Part shown: piece by piece, positions 5,092 through 7,990 of the stretch
Numbering within the stretch: position 1 is the first letter of the stretch
Layout: every line of letters starts with the position of its first letter
From: Mycobacterium sp.
GTDB lineage: Bacteria; Actinomycetota; Actinomycetes; Mycobacteriales; Mycobacteriaceae
DNA length: 7,990 bases
Assembly (NCBI GenBank): GCA_018500005.2
Contig: JAHBAP020000012.1
Coordinates: 1 to 7,990, forward strand
Reading direction: 5' to 3'
The notes under the pieces: model-generated
Told to the model about the DNA's origin: nothing
Database searches by the model: none
The model's input: only the letters and a program-made list of their open reading frames with translations
Made by a program: the position numbers and the translations under genes

Positions 5092-7990
5092 TGTCGTCGT
5101 GCCGGTTGTTGTCGTGCCGGTTGTTGTTGTGCCGGTTGTTGTTGTGCCGGCCGTGCGATCGGTGATGGTGCCCATACCCATCGCATCGGTCAGGACAGCA
5201 CCCGACGGGTTGGACAGCATCACGTGGAAGTCCTCCGCGCCCTCGGTCAGCGAATCGCTCTTCACGGCCACGGTGACGGTCTTACCCGTCTCGCCGGGCG
5301 CGAACGTCAGGGTGCCTGAAGCGGCGGTGTAGTCACCGCCCGCCGTCGCGGTTCCGTTCGCGGTCGCGTATTGCACAGTGACGGTCTGGGTTGAGGGTGC
5401 AGCCAGGGTGACGGTGAATGAGGCCAGCGAAGTGCCGGTGCCGCCGGTGAACTCGATCGGAGTCAGGTAGCTCATCTTGGCTGTGTTCACCGTGCGCCAG
5501 TCGTCGGCCAGGATCCCGCCGGTATCACCGGAATTCGGGTTCCAGGACCAGTAGGACCAACTCATATCCTCGGTTCCGTTGGGGATGTCGACCGTGCCGT
5601 TGTTGTCGAAGTCCCCGGAGAGGTAGGAGGTGATCGCCTCGAACCAGACCACATCCTTGGGATCCTGCAACTTGGTGCCGAATTCGCCGACCCAGATCGG
5701 GGCGATGTTCTGCTCGTAGATGTAGCCCCAGGCGTTGCGGAAGACGTTGGGTAGGTTCGCACCGAAGTTGGCGGTCTGGAACCACGGCTGAGCCCACACC
5801 GAATTCGGGTAGTCATGGGGCGAGTAGACGACCCGATTGGGCACGGTCAGGGTGATCGGCCGATCCTTGACGCCCATCAGATTGCCTCCCCACCAATAAC
5901 TCTGGCCCTTGTAGGTCCCTACCCCCTCGGTGAAGATCAGCAGATTCGGGTTGACCGCCAGGGCGGCATTGCCGGCGCGTTCGGCGGCGCGAGCCCAGTC
6001 GTTGGCGCCGCCGCCGCCCCAGGTGCCGTTGTACGGCTCGTTGTGCAGATCGAAGCCGATGACCGTGGGGTCGTCCTTGTAGCGTGCGGCCAGCATCTGC
6101 CAGTCGGATACCCACTGGTCCTCGGTGTACTGGCTGTTGTACCAAAGGCCGTTCTCGCTGGTACCCGCACCGGCGGTGCTGCGGTGATGGTCGAGTACGA
6201 CCCGCATGCCCTTCTCTCCGGCATAGTCGATGACCTTGTCCATCACCTGGATCGGTGACAGGCCCTGGAGATCGGGATTCTGGGCGAAGTCGATCCCGTT
6301 GGGTTTCGCGGTGGTGTGCAGCATCTCGCTCGAATAGGGCAGCCGGATGGTGTTGAAGCCCTGGCTCGACATTTGGTCGATCATGTCCTTGTAGCTGCGG
6401 GTCCAAAGGCCGTGCGGGGCAAAGGTTGTGCTTTCCGCGCCGAACCAGTTGACGCTGGAGAGCTGAACCGGCTTACCTTGCGCGTCGACGATCTGGTTGC
6501 CCGAGGTGTGCAGGTAGCCGGGTGCCATCCCGCCGGAGCCGGGTTCGGTCGCCGATGCGTCGGAAATGCTCAAGCCCGGTGTGGCCGGCGGAGTCGTCGT
6601 GGTGTCGTCGTTGACGATGGTCCCGGTGGCGAGAGCGCGGGCGAGGGTGGCACCCGAAGCGTTGGACAGCGTCACCTTGAACGTCTCACTCGGCTCGACC
6701 GCCGTGTCACCGATGACGTCGACGTGCACCGTCTGCGAGGTGACACCCGCACCGAAGGTCAGCGTCCCCGCTCCGGCAACGTAATCGGTTCCGGCGGTGG
6801 CTGTTCCGTTGGATGTCGCGTAGCCCACGCTCACCGGAGTGGTTGACGCCTTGTCCATCGTCACCGTGAAGATGAAGTGGGAATGCTCGCCGTTGCCCTC
6901 GGTTACTGATTGGTCCGCGATGGAGATGGCCGGCGCGGTCGGTGGGGTGGAGGTGCCGATGGCGACGCCGTTGACCTTGATGTTGGTCGGCGCGGATCCG
7001 ACGGCGCCGGGCGTGGCCTGATAGCCGAAGGTGGTGCTCCGTCCTGCGGCTACGGCGCCGTTGTAGGACATGTTGCTCACGACGTAGTGCGTTCCGGTGT
7101 GGCTGGTGATCCGGCCGTTCCAGATGCTGGTGATGGTCGCCGGGGTGTCGAACTCCACCGTCCAATTACTGAGTTTCGACGAGCCCGCGGTCAGCGTCAT
7201 GTTCGCGGTGTGGCCGGTTCCCCAGTCGTTTACGACGCTGTAGGCCACCGTGTTCCCACTGGAGGGCGGTGGCGTTGCGATGTCGTCATTGGAGATGGTC
7301 GCGGTCGCGGTTGTGCGGGCGAGGGTGGCCCCGGTGGGGTTGGACAGGGTGACGGTGAAGGTCTCGGCTGGTTCGACGACGGTGTCGCCGGTGACTTTGA
7401 CGGCGATGGTTTGGGTGGTGACGCCGGGGGCGAAGGTCACGGTGCCGGTGGCGGCGGTGTAGTCGGCGCCGGCCTTGGCGGTGCCGTTGGCCGTGGCGTA
7501 GCCGACGGTAATGGGCGTGGTGGCGGCCTTGGAGAGACTGACGGCGAAGCTCGCATTCGCGGTGCCGCTGTTGCCTTCGGCAACGGTGACATCGGCGATG
7601 GAGATGGACGGTGTGATCGGTGGTGTGGAGGTCCCGACGGCAACCCCGTTGATCTTCAGATTCGTCGGCACCGATCCGACGGCGCCCGGTGTGGCCTGGT
7701 AACCGAAGCTGGTGGTCTTGCCGGCGGCGACCGCGCCGTTGTAGGACACGTTGCTCACCACGTAGTGCGTTCCGGTGTGGCTGGTGATCTGGCCGTTCCC
7801 GATGTTGGTGATCGTCGCCGGGGTGTCGAACTCCACCGCCCAACTGCTCAGGTTCGTTGAACCCGCGGTCAGCGTCATGTTCGCGGTGTGGCCGGTTCCC
7901 CAGCCGTTGACCCCGCTGTGGGCGCCGGTACTGCCGACCGTCGTCGCCTCCGGCATGGTCAACGCCTGGGGAACCGGCCACACCGCAAAC
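4390..7990 (-). CDS. Modular GH5 endoglucanase with CBM2 and Calx-beta domains (5' end beyond window or rearranged)
   Basis: About 1,199 codons are open from the right edge to TAA 4392-4390. Residues are numbered from GTG 7983, which is not claimed as a start. Order: CBM2 (about 20-118), Calx-beta (124-235), CBM2 (246-343), Calx-beta (351-462), first strand of a third Calx-beta (468-485), GH5 (487-845), rest of the third Calx-beta (846-943), Thr/Gly linker (944-964), unknown His-rich domain (965-1197). The GH5 part resembles Acidothermus endoglucanase E1 (GH5 subfamily 1): acid/base Glu649 in DLHNEP, nucleophile Glu767 in WVGEFGT, Arg547, His723 and Tyr725. It should cut beta-1,4-glucan outside the cell. 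I saw no Cys anywhere. No signal peptide is visible because the N-terminus is off the edge or lost: the first 10 residues are antisense to a CBM2 motif. The 3' end overlaps xthA by 4 nt. Confidence 0.9.
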   Translation of the reverse strand, partial: FAVWPVPQALTMPEATTVGSTGAHSGVNGWGTGHTANMTLTAGSTNLSSWAVEFDTPATITNIGNGQITSHTGTHYVVSNVSYNGAVAAGKTTSFGYQATPGAVGSVPTNLKINGVAVGTSTPPITPSISIADVTVAEGNSGTANASFAVSLSKAATTPITVGYATANGTAKAGADYTAATGTVTFAPGVTTQTIAVKVTGDTVVEPAETFTVTLSNPTGATLARTTATATISNDDIATPPPSSGNTVAYSVVNDWGTGHTANMTLTAGSSKLSNWTVEFDTPATITSIWNGRITSHTGTHYVVSNMSYNGAVAAGRSTTFGYQATPGAVGSAPTNIKVNGVAIGTSTPPTAPAISIADQSVTEGNGEHSHFIFTVTMDKASTTPVSVGYATSNGTATAGTDYVAGAGTLTFGAGVTSQTVHVDVIGDTAVEPSETFKVTLSNASGATLARALATGTIVNDDTTTTPPATPGLSISDASATEPGSGGMAPGYLHTSGNQIVDAQGKPVQLSSVNWFGAESTTFAPHGLWTRSYKDMIDQMSSQGFNTIRLPYSSEMLHTTAKPNGIDFAQNPDLQGLSPIQVMDKVIDYAGEKGMRVVLDHHRSTAGAGTSENGLWYNSQYTEDQWVSDWQMLAARYKDDPTVIGFDLHNEPYNGTWGGGGANDWARAAERAGNAALAVNPNLLIFTEGVGTYKGQSYWWGGNLMGVKDRPITLTVPNRVVYSPHDYPNSVWAQPWFQTANFGANLPNVFRNAWGYIYEQNIAPIWVGEFGTKLQDPKDVVWFEAITSYLSGDFDNNGTVDIPNGTEDMSWSYWSWNPNSGDTGGILADDWRTVNTAKMSYLTPIEFTGGTGTSLASFTVTLAAPSTQTVTVQYATANGTATAGGDYTAASGTLTFAPGETGKTVTVAVKSDSLTEGAEDFHVMLSNPSGAVLTDAMGMGTITDRTAGTTTTGTTTTGTTTTGTTTYTDIMAFGMSHGSSHTGADALAGGRTAITTEALVAYNNLRKFSGLTPATLEDVGKWAFANSLTNNAQAWGDDLKGVGLYYAMQGAKVGWIADDKYSPQIVADIERTARLGSTADVMTMVTAYGHAGFAKYLSDNGYVTAFVDTLKMEPHYGGWMHDRANGRLLLEGSATAHDVNHLTVLSHDQTKPFMNDTWDWPQWPALNVSNTRVIEYFQSMVALGDPRGNSLTGLDRARV
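5101..5145. repeat. 15-bp tandem repeat coding the Thr/Gly linker
   Basis: Three head-to-tail copies of GCCGGTTGTTGTCGT or its variant GCCGGTTGTTGTTGT lie at 5101-5115, 5116-5130 and 5131-5145; the last two copies are identical, and partial copies flank them. On the minus strand each unit codes Thr-Thr-Thr-Thr-Gly, forming a flexible linker typical of secreted cellulases between the third Calx-beta fold and the C-terminal domain. A unit length divisible by 3 keeps the frame if copy number changes. Confidence 0.9.
5449..6525 (-). other. GH5 catalytic domain, inserted within a Calx-beta fold
   Basis: Residues 487-845 run from GYLHTSGNQIVDAQGKPV to KMSYLTPIEF, the full extent of an E1-type GH5 barrel. 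Catalytic residues are Glu649 and Glu767, with Arg547 (NTIRLPY), His599-His600 (LDHH), His723/Tyr725 and Trp812 (SYWSWNP) around the cleft. Compared with E1 as I recall it, there is an extra loop at about 789-806 holding DFDNNGTVD, a calcium-loop-like pattern, and the Cys positions of E1 are replaced. A beta-sandwich strand precedes the barrel, and the rest of that sandwich follows it. Confidence 0.88.
6598..7248 (-). repeat. CBM2 plus Calx-beta repeat, copy 2
   Basis: Codes residues 246-462. The CBM2 has Trp254 in NDWGTGH, Trp288 in SIWNGRI and Tyr307 in MSYNGAV at the three surface-aromatic positions of the family, so it should bind cellulose. The Calx-beta part shows ISIADQSVTEGNG, GYATSNGTATAGTDY and GDTAVEPSETFKVTLSNASG, a calcium-binding sandwich that acts as a spacer. 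It repeats copy 1 at a 678-bp offset; 42 consecutive bases are identical at 7184-7225 and 7862-7903. Confidence 0.88.
7279..7926 (-). repeat. CBM2 plus Calx-beta repeat, copy 1
   Basis: Codes residues 20-235. The CBM2 keeps Trp28 (NGWGTGH) and Tyr81 (VSYNGAV), but the middle aromatic is Gly62 (NIGNGQI; codon GGG where copy 2 has TGG), so binding may be weakened. The lead-in (GAHSGVNGW) is also degraded relative to AYSVVNDW in copy 2. The Calx-beta part (ISIADVTVAEGNSG to ISNDD) is intact, and its stretch at about 7320-7500 is noticeably richer in GCC/ACC codons than copy 2, as if acquired separately. Confidence 0.87.
7879..7990. repeat. Inverted repeat of CBM2-coding sequence, cut by the window edge
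   Basis: Arm 7879-7912 and arm 7957-7990 are reverse complements at 32 of 34 positions, separated by a 44-nt spacer with no further symmetry. The left arm codes VNGWGTGHTAN on the minus strand. The right arm codes MVNAWGTGHTAN on the plus strand from ATG 7955, so two CBM2 starts face away from each other. The right arm reaches the last base and probably continues. Whether this is a second, divergent CBM2 gene, an inverted duplication or a misassembly cannot be decided here. Confidence 0.85.

Noticed and set aside
5101..5145. CRISPR-like array
   Set aside because: The units are contiguous 15-mers without spacers and code an in-frame Thr/Gly linker.
4045..5319. Plus-strand 424-codon frame crossing the xthA and cellulase ends
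   Set aside because: It starts inside xthA in another frame and continues antisense to the cellulase; no motif or ribosome binding site was seen.
6910..7860. Plus-strand 316-codon Gly/Arg/Val/Asp-rich frame
   Set aside because: It is the antisense shadow of the repeated CBM2 and Calx-beta modules; its own internal repeats come from the cellulase repeats.
7981..7983. GTG at 7983 as the cellulase start
   Set aside because: The frame is open through 7984-7989 to the edge, there is no visible ribosome binding site or signal peptide, and the first residues are antisense to a CBM2 motif.

Overview
The window looks like chromosomal DNA of a mycobacterium (Mycobacterium/Mycolicibacterium type). The evidence is the high-GC codon use, a SAM-IV riboswitch in front of a sulfhydrylase gene, TANNNT-type -10 boxes placed so that genes appear leaderless, and the gene order sulfhydrylase / eukaryotic-type NADP isocitrate dehydrogenase / alpha-beta hydrolase. 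That order is, from memory, the one around Rv3340-Rv3339c-Rv3338 of M. tuberculosis. The taxon is an inference; no marker RNA gene is present.

Left part (1-1525): a 3'-truncated O-acetylhomoserine sulfhydrylase gene (metY, called metC in mycobacteria) reads leftwards off the window. Its roughly 260-nt leader holds a well-formed SAM-IV riboswitch, a hairpin that competes with the riboswitch pseudoknot, and a possible tiny leader ORF ending Cys-Arg-Cys-Arg. A divergent promoter region follows, with icd reading right.

Middle (1526-4393): icd (NADP isocitrate dehydrogenase, complete) converges on an alpha/beta hydrolase gene and overlaps it by 20 nt. The hydrolase and an exonuclease III-family gene (xthA) diverge from a 23-bp interval in which two opposed -10 boxes share their TA and both genes look leaderless.

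Right part (4390-7990): one very large leftward gene, 5'-truncated by the window edge, encodes a modular and apparently secreted cellulase. The order from the visible N-terminal end is CBM2, Calx-beta, CBM2, Calx-beta, then a third Calx-beta fold split by a complete GH5 endoglucanase domain, a Thr/Gly linker built from a 15-bp tandem repeat, and a C-terminal His-rich domain of about 230 residues that I do not recognise. At the right edge, a 34-nt inverted copy of the CBM2-coding sequence faces the gene head-on. It is either a rearranged or divergent second CBM2 locus or an assembly artefact.

The left and middle genes are core metabolism and repair: methionine synthesis under SAM control, TCA-cycle/NADPH supply, a small hydrolase and base-excision repair. 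The cellulase has no obvious functional link to them and looks like an accessory gene placed tail-to-tail behind xthA. The best candidates for something undescribed are the GH5 domain nested in a Calx-beta fold, the unidentified C-terminal domain, and the inverted CBM2 repeat.
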